DNA from: Actinomycetes bacterium
Lineage (GTDB): Bacteria > Actinomycetota > Acidimicrobiia > Acidimicrobiales > RAAP-2
DNA: 6,796 nt
Assembly (NCBI GenBank): GCA_021826655.1
Contig: JAKAZC010000156.1
Span: 1-6,796 of the forward strand
Direction: 5' to 3'
Below, piece by piece: positions 1-5,846 of the stretch; the stretch's first letter is position 1; the number at the start of each line of letters is the position of its first letter. The notes under the pieces are model-generated. The model was not told the origin of the DNA. It saw nothing but the letters and a program-made list of their open reading frames with translations, and did no database searches. The position numbers were made by a program, and so were the translations under genes.

Positions 1-255
1 CCAGCAGTTCTCCATCGTGTCGCCGACCAGACATCCGTCCGGGCCTCCGGTGCTGACATCGACTCCGGTCACCTCGCACTGATTCCCCACACGATCAGCC
101 GGACCCCCGACGAGCCACCGGCTCGACAGCCCACTTGGGCCCCGTACCCCCGGTGGCCCGGCGGCGCACCGCTGAACGGGACGTGTGCCCTCCGGACGTC
201 CCATTCCGGCGCCACCAGGGGCTCGCCGACGCCGTAGGCAGGCGGTGTGCGCGGG
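1..255 (-). other. Unresolved left-edge region; possible 5' end of a leftward gene
   Basis: No complete gene is visible. After the stop of the GT2 gene, the same minus-strand frame stays open to the window edge. Its last roughly 30 codons (90 to 1) read like real protein, with cysteines in the order NQCEV, DGCLV and ENCW, and about 80 percent G/C at third positions. The plus-strand frame that shares those third positions (bases 2-82, ending in TGA at 80-82) is equally G/C-biased, so codon bias does not decide the strand. Competing minus-strand starts are ATG at 34-32, preceded by GGAGG nine bases upstream but with poor codon bias, ATG at 59-57, and an in-frame GTG at 90-88 with no clear ribosome binding site. 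No domain is recognised. Confidence 0.25.
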
Positions 256-1230
256 TCAGAGCAGGAAGAGATCCCGCTCCCACGCGAACCTCCCGATCGC
301 GCCCGATGCGTAGGCGCCACTACGGACCCGTCCCAGCACGAGGGGCAGGCGGCGGATGAACCGGTCGGGAAGCGCGAGCTGGAATCGGAGCAGATCCAGC
401 TCACGGTCGATGCGCTGGCGGGTGGCCGGTGCGAGCAGTGGGTCGGCCGCCTGGTCCGCACGTTCCAGGAGCGCCTGCCGCAGGTGGAACTGATGTGCCA
501 GCGTCTCCTGGCGCAGCCCCCGGTCGCGCAGGTGGCGGGCGAGGGCCGGCAAGGCGGCGGTCGGATGCAGGCCGATGGCGTTGGAGGCGTGCAACCGGTA
601 GAAGATCAAGGGCTCGTCGATCGGCTTCACCCGAGCCTTCGACGCGATCGCCGCCGAGATCCAGTAGTCGTGGGTGATCGGCGGCGCCGGTCGGAGGAAG
701 GTGAGCAAGGACGAGCGGAAGGTCACCGTGGCCCCCGTCACCACCGGGCGCCTCAGCAGCACATCGAGCTCGTGTCCCGAACGGAACTGCGCCAGCACGT
801 CCTCGGTGAGGCCGGCGAGCTCCCACAGCGTCTGCCCCGTCGAGGCGCCTCGCTCGTCGATGCAGCGCCCGTTGCTGAACGTCGCGCCAACGTGCGGATC
901 GTCGTCGAGAACGTCGATCGCTCGCTGCAGCCGGGACGGGTGCCAAACATCGTCCTGATCGCAGAGTGCGATGAGGTCGCCCCGGGCGTCGCCGATGGCG
1001 GCCCAGAAGTTCGCCGGGATGCCCAGTCTCTGCTGATTGACGGAGATCCGCACCGGCACCGCTGATCGATGGGCGAAGTCGTCGAGGACCTCCCGGGTGG
1101 CATCGTGGGATGCGTCGTCACGAACCACGATTTCGTCCGGCGGGCAGGTCTGGCCGGCGAGACTGTCGAGCTGGGTCGCCAAGAAGTCGGCTCCGTCGAA
1201 CGTGCAGAGGACCACGGAGACCGAGCTCAC
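256..1230 (-). CDS. GT2 family glycosyltransferase (GT-A fold), 324 aa
   Basis: Predicted cytoplasmic, membrane-associated glycosyltransferase that transfers a sugar from a nucleotide-sugar donor to a growing lipid-linked glycan. Visible: N-terminal Rossmann-like strand SVSVVLCTFDGADF (about residues 4-17), the donor-binding RDDASHD (37-43), the metal-binding DXD-type CDQDD (90-94), an acceptor-side THDYW (186-190) where a catalytic acid/base would lie, and YRLHASN (211-217). The latter is typical of the WcaA/rhamnosyl-type GT2 branch. The C-terminal 100 residues are helical and basic and end in WERDLFLL, like the tail of many surface-polysaccharide GT2 enzymes. The frame is open far upstream, to 2031, but that part is arginine-, proline- and glycine-rich noise overlapping the next gene. 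I place the start at GTG 1230-1228, five residues before the first strand, with a weak GGA six bases upstream. The sugar specificity cannot be read from the sequence. Confidence 0.9.
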   Translation of the reverse strand: MSSVSVVLCTFDGADFLATQLDSLAGQTCPPDEIVVRDDASHDATREVLDDFAHRSAVPVRISVNQQRLGIPANFWAAIGDARGDLIALCDQDDVWHPSRLQRAIDVLDDDPHVGATFSNGRCIDERGASTGQTLWELAGLTEDVLAQFRSGHELDVLLRRPVVTGATVTFRSSLLTFLRPAPPITHDYWISAAIASKARVKPIDEPLIFYRLHASNAIGLHPTAALPALARHLRDRGLRQETLAHQFHLRQALLERADQAADPLLAPATRQRIDRELDLLRFQLALPDRFIRRLPLVLGRVRSGAYASGAIGRFAWERDLFLL

Positions 1231-1754
1231 ACCGGTTCCATCCGTTCCGGGTGGTGCGACATCCCTGAGCCGGTCACGACCGCAGGTGCCGTGCCCTCGT
1301 CGCCCCCGTGCACACCGGCCGTCACCGGTAGGCGCAGCCGGCAGCCGACACGACGACGAGAGAGGAGACGCCGACCCCATCCGCGGGGCGCATGCGCATG
1401 CTCGGTCCCGCAGCCGACGACGACCTGGCCTTCTGCCCGGCACGGCGTGCGACACCGGCGCCCGGACGGCGGGATCCGTCACGTCCCCGCATGGGTTCGC
1501 GACTACCTCCCACGGCCTCGTGGGTGCCGCCGACCCGGGGGCCGAACACCGAACAGCCGGCCTGCCGCACAACGGTCGTGGCAACGACGGCCGGACACTG
1601 GCACAGAGATCCTCTCGGTCGTTTGGGCGATCATACTGCCGGCGAGAGCTCGGTCGCTTCTCGCTGGGCAGCGCATCGCCCGCACGCGGGCTCCCCGGTT
1701 GGCCCGCGCGTCGCCCGCGCCCCCTGCATCTGCGACAGGAGCAGTCCGTCGCCG
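1231..1754. other. 524-base gap between two same-strand glycosyltransferase genes
   Basis: No convincing gene is seen on either strand. Open frames here are long but arginine-, proline- and serine-rich, with no recognisable fold, as expected from high GC. The gap breaks an otherwise tightly packed leftward gene set. It holds a hairpin near its right end (1685-1708), a possible minus-strand minus-10 box (TATGAT, 1635-1630) without a good minus-35, and a 12-base palindrome (GCATGCGCATGC, 1390-1401). It could be a local promoter region for the left GT2 gene or the remains of a deleted gene. Confidence 0.5.
1685..1708 (-). terminator. Possible terminator hairpin after the WbbL-like GT2 gene
   Basis: CGCGGGC (1685-1691) and GCCCGCG (1702-1708) form a perfect 7-base-pair G/C stem with a 10-base loop. 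It begins 46 bases downstream of the minus-strand stop codon at 1755. No T tract follows on the minus strand, so factor-independent termination is doubtful. Chance hairpins are common in DNA this rich in GC. Confidence 0.25.
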
Positions 1755-2693
1755 TCAGGTTCCGGCGCGGCGAGCCGAGCCCCGCGCTCCGACCGGGCCC
1801 GTGACCATCGCCCGCCACGCCGACAGCGCGCGTGACGGCCGGCGGGCGCTCAGCGTGGCCGCCCGCACCGCGGCGGCACCGACCGCCATCACCCACTGGC
1901 TGGCTCTGAACCACGTCGCCGCGAACGTCATCGTCCCCCGCCACCATTCGATCTCCCGGTCCCACGACGACGTGCTCGAGCCCCCGGCATGGTGCACGGC
2001 CCACGGAACCGGCAGGGCCACCAGGCGCCATCCGGCCTCGGTCCAGCGTTTTGACAGGTCCGTGTCCTCCCCGTAGAGGAAGAAGCGCTGGTCGAACCCG
2101 CCGACCTCGTCAAAGGCCGCCCGCCGAACCAGGAGCGCAGTGGCTCCGAGCGCGGCGGTGTCCGCCGGACCGTCCGGCACCCGCTCGACGTGGTCGGCGA
2201 CACCGGGGAAACGCAGGGCCATCGACCGCACGGGGCGCCACCTGAGCAGGCTCCGCAGGCGGAGTGCCCGGCCCCAGAGATGGACCGGACCCAGCAGGAT
2301 CCCCTGGCTCCGCTCGGGCAGCCCGGTCGCCTCGTCGATGATCACGCCCTGGCAGGCAGCGATCCGTGGCTGGGCGTCGAGCAGCGCCATGCCCTCCTCG
2401 ACCGCGCCAGGCACCAGCGCCGCGTCGGGGTTCATCAGGAGCACGTAGGCGGCACCGGTCAGCGCCATACCCCGGTTGTGCCCGGCACCGAAGCCCGGGT
2501 TGGACGGGTCGCGGACCACGACGGCACCCATCGACGACGCCACCTCATCGGAGCCGTCGTCCCCGTGGTCGACCACCACCACCGTTCCCATCCCCCGGAC
2601 CGCCCGCAACGAGGCGAGGCAGCGACCCACGTCGTCACGGCTGGCGTAGGTCACGACCACGGCATCCACCAGAGGATAGGGCTCCCCGGTCAC
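1755..2693 (-). CDS. WbbL-like GT2 glycosyltransferase (rhamnosyltransferase-type), 312 aa
   Basis: Predicted inverting GT-A glycosyltransferase of the WbbL/rhamnosyltransferase branch of GT2, acting on a polyprenyl-diphosphate-linked glycan at the cytoplasmic face. Motifs in order: AVVVTYASRDD (11-21), VVVDHGDDGS (39-48, normally VDNGSxDGS), NPGFGAGHNRG (65-75), LLMNPDA (85-91, the NPD that replaces DXD in this branch), GATALLVRR (183-191), GGFDQRFFLYGEDTDL (198-213) with the ED typical of the catalytic site, and VHHAGGSS (233-240). All of these are diagnostic in combination. Length is normal for the family. The start is GTG 2693-2691, which overlaps the TGA of the upstream gene as GTGA and has GGGAG three bases before it. 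The GT domain begins at about residue 9, so a much later start is not possible. The overlap implies translational coupling and a shared job with the GT-B enzyme upstream. A donor of dTDP-rhamnose is plausible from the family but is not shown here. Confidence 0.93.
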   Translation of the reverse strand: MTGEPYPLVDAVVVTYASRDDVGRCLASLRAVRGMGTVVVVDHGDDGSDEVASSMGAVVVRDPSNPGFGAGHNRGMALTGAAYVLLMNPDAALVPGAVEEGMALLDAQPRIAACQGVIIDEATGLPERSQGILLGPVHLWGRALRLRSLLRWRPVRSMALRFPGVADHVERVPDGPADTAALGATALLVRRAAFDEVGGFDQRFFLYGEDTDLSKRWTEAGWRLVALPVPWAVHHAGGSSTSSWDREIEWWRGTMTFAATWFRASQWVMAVGAAAVRAATLSARRPSRALSAWRAMVTGPVGARGSARRAGT

Positions 2694-3862
2694 GGGCTCC
2701 CACCGGCCAGGTCCGGCGGACCAGGTGAGCTCGTTCCGACATCCGGCGGACCGGACGACCGGGCCCCGAGCTCGGGTGGATCGAACAGGGCGCGGACCCG
2801 TACGGCCATGTGCTCGTGCGTGTACCGGAGACGGACCTCGTCCTGCGCTTGGCAGCCCAGATCCCGCGCGCCGGCGGGGTCATCGAGCAGCGCGACGATC
2901 TGGCGGGCGAACGGGCGGCCTACCTCCGCGACCCGGACCGGCAATCCGGGAGCGAAGCCGGCGGCAGCGGCCGGGGAGATCACCTGCGGCCGGCCGGCGG
3001 CAGCGGCTTCGAGCACCTTGATCTGCATACCGGTGGCGAAGGGCAGGGGAGCTATGGAGAGGGTGGCGCGGACGACCAGGCGGCCGAACCCTGCGAAGTC
3101 GGGCACCAGCTCCGCCCCCATCGCCCGCACCAGGTCGCGCACCTCCCGTGTCGGTCGCCGGCCCGCCACACACAGGGACGACCCCGGTCGGAGCCGCAAC
3201 ACTTCCGGCCAGATGGAGGTGGCCAGTTCCCGGATCGCGGCGACGTTCGGGCCGTAGTCGAGGGTGCCGGTGAACAACACGTCGACCGGGGACTCCCCCT
3301 CGACCAGACGTGGAAGCTCCCGGCCGACACGAGCAACCGGCAGGGTGATGGGGAACCAGGCTGCCCCGAGCACGCCGGCATCGCGGTAGCCGGCTGCGAC
3401 GGTCGACACGCCGACGGCTCTCGCCGCCGATTCGGCCCGGGCCATCGTCCGCGCCAGCACATGCCAGCCGGCCCGGTACAGGCGGCGTTGCTCGATGAAG
3501 GCCCGCTGGCCGTAGCTCTCGCTCAACCGGTCGACGTAGTCGAGCACCACCGGCACGCCTCCGGGGAGGGTGGTGGGGTCGAATGCCCGGAGCGAGATCA
3601 CCACCACGCCGTCGGGCGCGATCACGTCGAGACGGCGGCGCAGTGCGGGACCGGACCACGCCAACGACTCCAGTGAGACGGCACCGGTGAGCGCGGCACC
3701 GGCGCGCCCGAGACCGCGGGGGAGGAGTCGTTGGCCGTCGGGAACCAGGGGCACGGCGACCACCTCGACACCCGAGAGGGCGAGCACGTCCTGCCACCAT
3801 TCCAGGCGCGTCGTCGCTCCCCCACCGCGCGTGACGGCGTGGACGACCGCGACCCGTTGCAT
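2690..3862 (-). CDS. GT4-like (GT-B fold) glycosyltransferase, 390 aa
   Basis: Predicted retaining GT-B glycosyltransferase of the glycosyl transferases group 1 type. The N-terminal acceptor half starts with RVAVVHAVTRGGGATTRLEW (about residues 3-22), an opening glycine-rich loop, and contains VVLDYVDRLSESY (105-117). The C-terminal donor half has DVLFTGTLDYGPNV (194-207) and SIAPLPFATGMQIKVLEA (269-286) followed by AAAGRPQVISP, the usual nucleotide-sugar binding segment of this group. Two starts are possible. ATG 3871-3869 has GAGG directly touching it, too close to serve, whereas ATG 3862-3860 has that GAGG nine bases upstream, so I prefer 3862. The last roughly 25 residues are a low-complexity tail with two near-identical ten-residue units (SSGPPDVGT and SSPGPPDLAG) encoded by a degenerate 30-base repeat. 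This is probably the first gene of the leftward set. The stop overlaps the next start as GTGA. Confidence 0.9.
   Translation of the reverse strand: MQRVAVVHAVTRGGGATTRLEWWQDVLALSGVEVVAVPLVPDGQRLLPRGLGRAGAALTGAVSLESLAWSGPALRRRLDVIAPDGVVVISLRAFDPTTLPGGVPVVLDYVDRLSESYGQRAFIEQRRLYRAGWHVLARTMARAESAARAVGVSTVAAGYRDAGVLGAAWFPITLPVARVGRELPRLVEGESPVDVLFTGTLDYGPNVAAIRELATSIWPEVLRLRPGSSLCVAGRRPTREVRDLVRAMGAELVPDFAGFGRLVVRATLSIAPLPFATGMQIKVLEAAAAGRPQVISPAAAAGFAPGLPVRVAEVGRPFARQIVALLDDPAGARDLGCQAQDEVRLRYTHEHMAVRVRALFDPPELGARSSGPPDVGTSSPGPPDLAGGSP
2712..2752. repeat. Degenerate 30-base direct repeat in the 3' end of the GT-B gene
   Basis: TCCGGCGGACC occurs at 2712-2722 and again at 2742-2752, exactly 30 bases apart and in frame. 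Together they encode the repeated GPPD-containing decapeptides at the C-terminus of the GT-B enzyme. This looks like a small in-frame duplication that lengthened a flexible tail without moving the stop/start overlap with the following gene. Confidence 0.6.
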
Positions 3863-4102
3863 GGTGGCCATCCTCGCAGAGCAGTGTCACGACCGCCTCG
3901 AATCGCCCCGATGGGCACCGGGCTGAACGTCCCGAGAACGCGGTCCCGAACCCGGGATCGGCGGCCGGATCGGCGGCATGAGCCCCAGATCGCACCTCGC
4001 TGGTGCGGATGTGCAACCACCGGACCACCCAGACGCCGCCATCAGGCCCGCCATGCCGCCCCGCGACCACCGGAGGCCCCACGAGGAGGACGCCGCCGCC
4101 CC
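3863..4102. promoter_or_regulatory. Divergent upstream region; leftward promoter expected, not clearly seen
   Basis: This stretch separates the leftward glycosyltransferase set from the rightward sugar transferase promoter. It must contain the leftward promoter if that set starts here. The best candidate on the minus strand is TTGCAC (4016-4011), 16 bases before a poor minus-10 TGCGAT (3994-3989). It is weak and not decisive. Open frames in the region are arginine- and proline-rich and look non-coding. Confidence 0.3.
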
Positions 4103-4131
4103 TCGACCTGCCCGGACGTCGGCCGTATAAT
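4103..4131 (+). promoter_or_regulatory. Sigma-70-type promoter for the sugar transferase
   Basis: A perfect minus-10 TATAAT (4126-4131) stands out as an AT-rich island in GC-rich DNA. Exactly 17 bases upstream is TCGACC (4103-4108), matching four of six positions of TTGACA. Transcription would start near 4138 and give an untranslated leader of about 130 bases before the sugar transferase start at 4270. The promoter lies inside a longer open frame that begins at 4003, which is one reason to reject that long N-terminal extension. Confidence 0.75.
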
Positions 4132-4177
4132 TTTTCAGGCCGGAGGGGAAGCAGGAACGAGGGCGAGGGGGAAGGAC

Positions 4178-4273
4178 ATGACGACGCGGCCTACAGCCAG
4201 GTCGTCACGCGGCCCGGTGTCTCCCGTCCTCGGGCGTCCGGCGCCCAACGGGGTCCACGAGGTCAACCGATGA
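4178..4273 (+). CDS. Putative 31-aa leader peptide overlapping the sugar transferase start
   Basis: A short frame starts at ATG 4178-4180 with a strong purine-rich ribosome binding site (GAGGGG seven bases before the ATG, and AAGGA closer in). It ends in TGA 4271-4273, which overlaps the ATG of the sugar transferase (4270-4272) as ATGA. The peptide (MTTRPTARSSRGPVSPVLGR and 11 more residues) is basic, rich in R, S, T and P, with no membrane segment and no run of one amino acid that would suggest classic attenuation. It lies wholly inside the predicted leader RNA. Its likely role, if translated, is to couple or tune translation of the membrane enzyme. It could also be a chance frame in a GC-rich leader. 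Confidence 0.45.
   Translation: MTTRPTARSSRGPVSPVLGRPAPNGVHEVNR
4259..4262 (+). promoter_or_regulatory. Ribosome binding site that fixes the sugar transferase start
   Basis: GAGG lies seven bases before ATG 4270-4272. This, together with the upstream promoter and the sudden onset of a hydrophobic helix right after the ATG, supports 4270 as the start in preference to the far upstream ATG at 4003. Confidence 0.65.
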
Positions 4274-5601
4274 GGCGCCTCCGGCACCTGGGGGTCGCTC
4301 TCGCCCCGATCGTGGTGGTGCTGGTGCTCGCCGAGCTCCACGCCCACCTGATCGGCCATTACCGCTTCACCGGGACCCCGCGGTTCGCATGGACGGCTGC
4401 CTACACCGTGCTGATCGAGCTGTCTGCCTACCTGGCGGGGATGTTCGATGACCAGCGGTCCGCGATGTCCGCCATCCGGTCCGCGCTCGGAGCGGCACTG
4501 GGCGGGGGCATCGCCATCTCCCTCTTCCAGCTGATCCTGGGCTCGCTGCTCTTGCCCCGGGCGGTGATCTTCGGCTCGGCACTGCTCCTGTTCGGCTTCG
4601 ACCTCGCCGTGGGGCTCTCCGCAAACCGGGACCTCCGCGACGGGGGTGGCGACCGGGTGCTCGGGGTGCTCAGCCCCGACGAGGCCATGCCGCTTGAGGC
4701 CGACTTCGAGCGCGTTCTCGAACGGCCGGCCCACGTCGTGGGGGTGCTCGAACCGAGCGAGGTGGCGACCACCAGTGGGGCCGGCGCGGAGTCGCCCGGA
4801 CTGCTCCTGCTCGACGCGGGCATCCGGATGCGGGCGACCGTGGTGGTGCTCGGCCGCAAAGCGCTCGCCGACGAGTCCATCGTCGCCCAGGCGGCCCTGC
4901 TGCACGGCCGAGGCGTGCGGGTGCGGACCCTCGGCCTCTTCTACGACGAATGGTTCGGAAAGCTGCCCATTGCCGACCTCGAGCGGGTGTCGCTCATGTT
5001 CGACATCCAGGAGCTCCACGCTCTCGGCTACGCCCGGCTGAAGCGGATCGTCGACTTGACGGCCGCCTCGGTCGGGTTGGTGGTCCTGGCGGTGGTCGCC
5101 CCGCTGGTGTGGGTCCTCGACCAGTTCGGCAATCGGGGGCCGCTGTTCTTCCGCCAGACCCGGGTGGGCAAGGGAGGGGAACCGTTCTCCATCGTGAAGT
5201 TCCGCACCATGCCGCCAACGACGGAACCCACCGAGTGGACCCGGGAGTCGGACCCCCGCATCGGCGTGCTCGGAAAGTGGATGCGCAGGTTCCACATCGA
5301 CGAGCTCCCGCAGTCGATCAACGTCCTGAAGGGTGAGTTGTCGTTGGTGGGTCCCCGGCCCGAGCAGCCGCGCTACGTCGAGGAGCTGCTCCAGAAGATC
5401 CCCTTCTACGACGTCCGTCACCTGGTGTTGCCGGGGATCACCGGTTGGGCTCAGGTCAAGTTCCCCTACGGTGCCAGCGTGGAGGACGCCTTGGAGAAGC
5501 TCCAGTACGAGTTCTTCTACCTCCGCCACCAGGGTCCGATGCTCGATGCCCGCATCCTCGCCCGCACCGTCCGCACGGTGCTGCGGGCCGGGGGGAGATG
5601 A
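4270..5601 (+). CDS. Polyprenyl-phosphate sugar-1-phosphate transferase (glycan-initiating), 443 aa
   Basis: Membrane enzyme that transfers a sugar-1-phosphate from a nucleotide sugar to a polyprenyl phosphate, starting synthesis of a surface polysaccharide. Four hydrophobic N-terminal segments are visible (about 7-29, 39-59, 72-95, 98-118), then a cytoplasmic middle domain (about 125-245) ending with the typical LFYDEWFGKLP (223-233). Next is the re-entrant membrane helix after KRIVDLTAASVG (258-269). The catalytic bacterial sugar transferase domain follows: GPLFFRQTRVGKGGEPF (290-306), IVKFRTM (308-314), the Asp-Glu dyad in IDELPQ (D344, E345), INVLKGELSLVGPRP (350-364), and GITGWAQVKFPYGASVEDAL (389-408). 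Length is normal for the large PHPT family. The middle domain lacks the usual glycine-rich GxG loop seen in many relatives. The ending (GWAQVxxPYGASVEDAxxKLQY) is the version I associate with EpsB/PEP-CTERM-type sugar transferases, as opposed to the GWAQVNGR version of WbaP/WecP-like enzymes. The substrate sugar cannot be told. It is divergent from the glycosyltransferase genes and has its own promoter. Confidence 0.95.
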   Translation: MRRLRHLGVALAPIVVVLVLAELHAHLIGHYRFTGTPRFAWTAAYTVLIELSAYLAGMFDDQRSAMSAIRSALGAALGGGIAISLFQLILGSLLLPRAVIFGSALLLFGFDLAVGLSANRDLRDGGGDRVLGVLSPDEAMPLEADFERVLERPAHVVGVLEPSEVATTSGAGAESPGLLLLDAGIRMRATVVVLGRKALADESIVAQAALLHGRGVRVRTLGLFYDEWFGKLPIADLERVSLMFDIQELHALGYARLKRIVDLTAASVGLVVLAVVAPLVWVLDQFGNRGPLFFRQTRVGKGGEPFSIVKFRTMPPTTEPTEWTRESDPRIGVLGKWMRRFHIDELPQSINVLKGELSLVGPRPEQPRYVEELLQKIPFYDVRHLVLPGITGWAQVKFPYGASVEDALEKLQYEFFYLRHQGPMLDARILARTVRTVLRAGGR

Positions 5602-5663
5602 GCGCGGCCCGGCCATGCCTCCCGGAGCCGCGCCGTGGCAGAGGCCCGGGCGGCAAGGCCTAG
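5598..5663 (+). other. Short frame coupled by ATGA to the sugar transferase stop
   Basis: ATG 5598-5600 overlaps the sugar transferase TGA (5599-5601) as ATGA and is preceded by a GGGGGAG purine run. The frame gives only 21 residues (MSAARPCLPEPRRGRGPGGK and A) before TAG at 5661-5663. The setting is that of a translationally coupled downstream gene, but the frame stops at once. It may be the stump of a lost next gene or just chance. No product is claimed. Confidence 0.25.
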
Positions 5664-5778
5664 GACGCTGCCGGAGTAGGGCGCCTCAGACTGGGGATCG
5701 GTCGGGCACTTCGCTCCGGCCGTGGCGTCGCCGCTGCCGAGCTCGCTGCGGTCGTGACGAGGATCGGTCACCGGTCAT

Positions 5779-5808
5779 GCACGTGGGGCGCTATCGCCCC
5801 CCACGTGC
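5779..5808. terminator. Strong hairpin between convergent genes; likely bidirectional terminator
   Basis: GCACGTGGGG (5779-5788) pairs perfectly with CCCCACGTGC (5799-5808). In an alternative register an inner GGCG/CGCC stem closes a CTAT loop with a two-base bulge. It stands between the plus-strand sugar transferase (stop 5601) and the minus-strand transposase fragment (stop 5847, 38 bases away), where a shared terminator would be expected. There is no T tract on either side, so rho-independent action is uncertain. The remaining noncoding bases (5602-5846) show no gene. Confidence 0.5.
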
Positions 5809-5846
5809 GGCCATCAGGTCTCCTGGGCGTTGCGGTGATCGCCTGG

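Noticed and set aside
247..1065. 272-codon plus-strand open frame opposite the left GT2 gene
   Set aside because: It is a shadow of the GT2 frame with arginine-rich composition and no fold; the minus strand has all GT2 motifs.
1322..1570. 82-codon minus-strand frame in the intergenic gap
   Set aside because: No ribosome binding site, no recognisable motif, and composition like the other noise frames.
1231..2031. N-terminal extension of the left GT2 frame up to 2031
   Set aside because: It is arginine-, proline- and glycine-rich sequence overlapping the neighbouring GT2 gene, and the fold begins just after GTG 1230.
2880..4082. 400-codon minus-strand frame overlapping the GT-B gene
   Set aside because: It is an out-of-frame reading with extreme arginine and glycine content; the 2690-3862 frame carries the GT-B motifs.
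4003..4269. 89-residue N-terminal extension of the sugar transferase
   Set aside because: It contains the TATAAT promoter, reads as low-complexity polar sequence, and the ATG at 4270 has a ribosome binding site and starts the membrane region.
4135..5616. 493-codon minus-strand open frame covering the whole sugar transferase
   Set aside because: It is an antisense shadow of a high-GC gene: rich in E, H, G and P, with no motif, and the plus strand carries unmistakable family motifs throughout.
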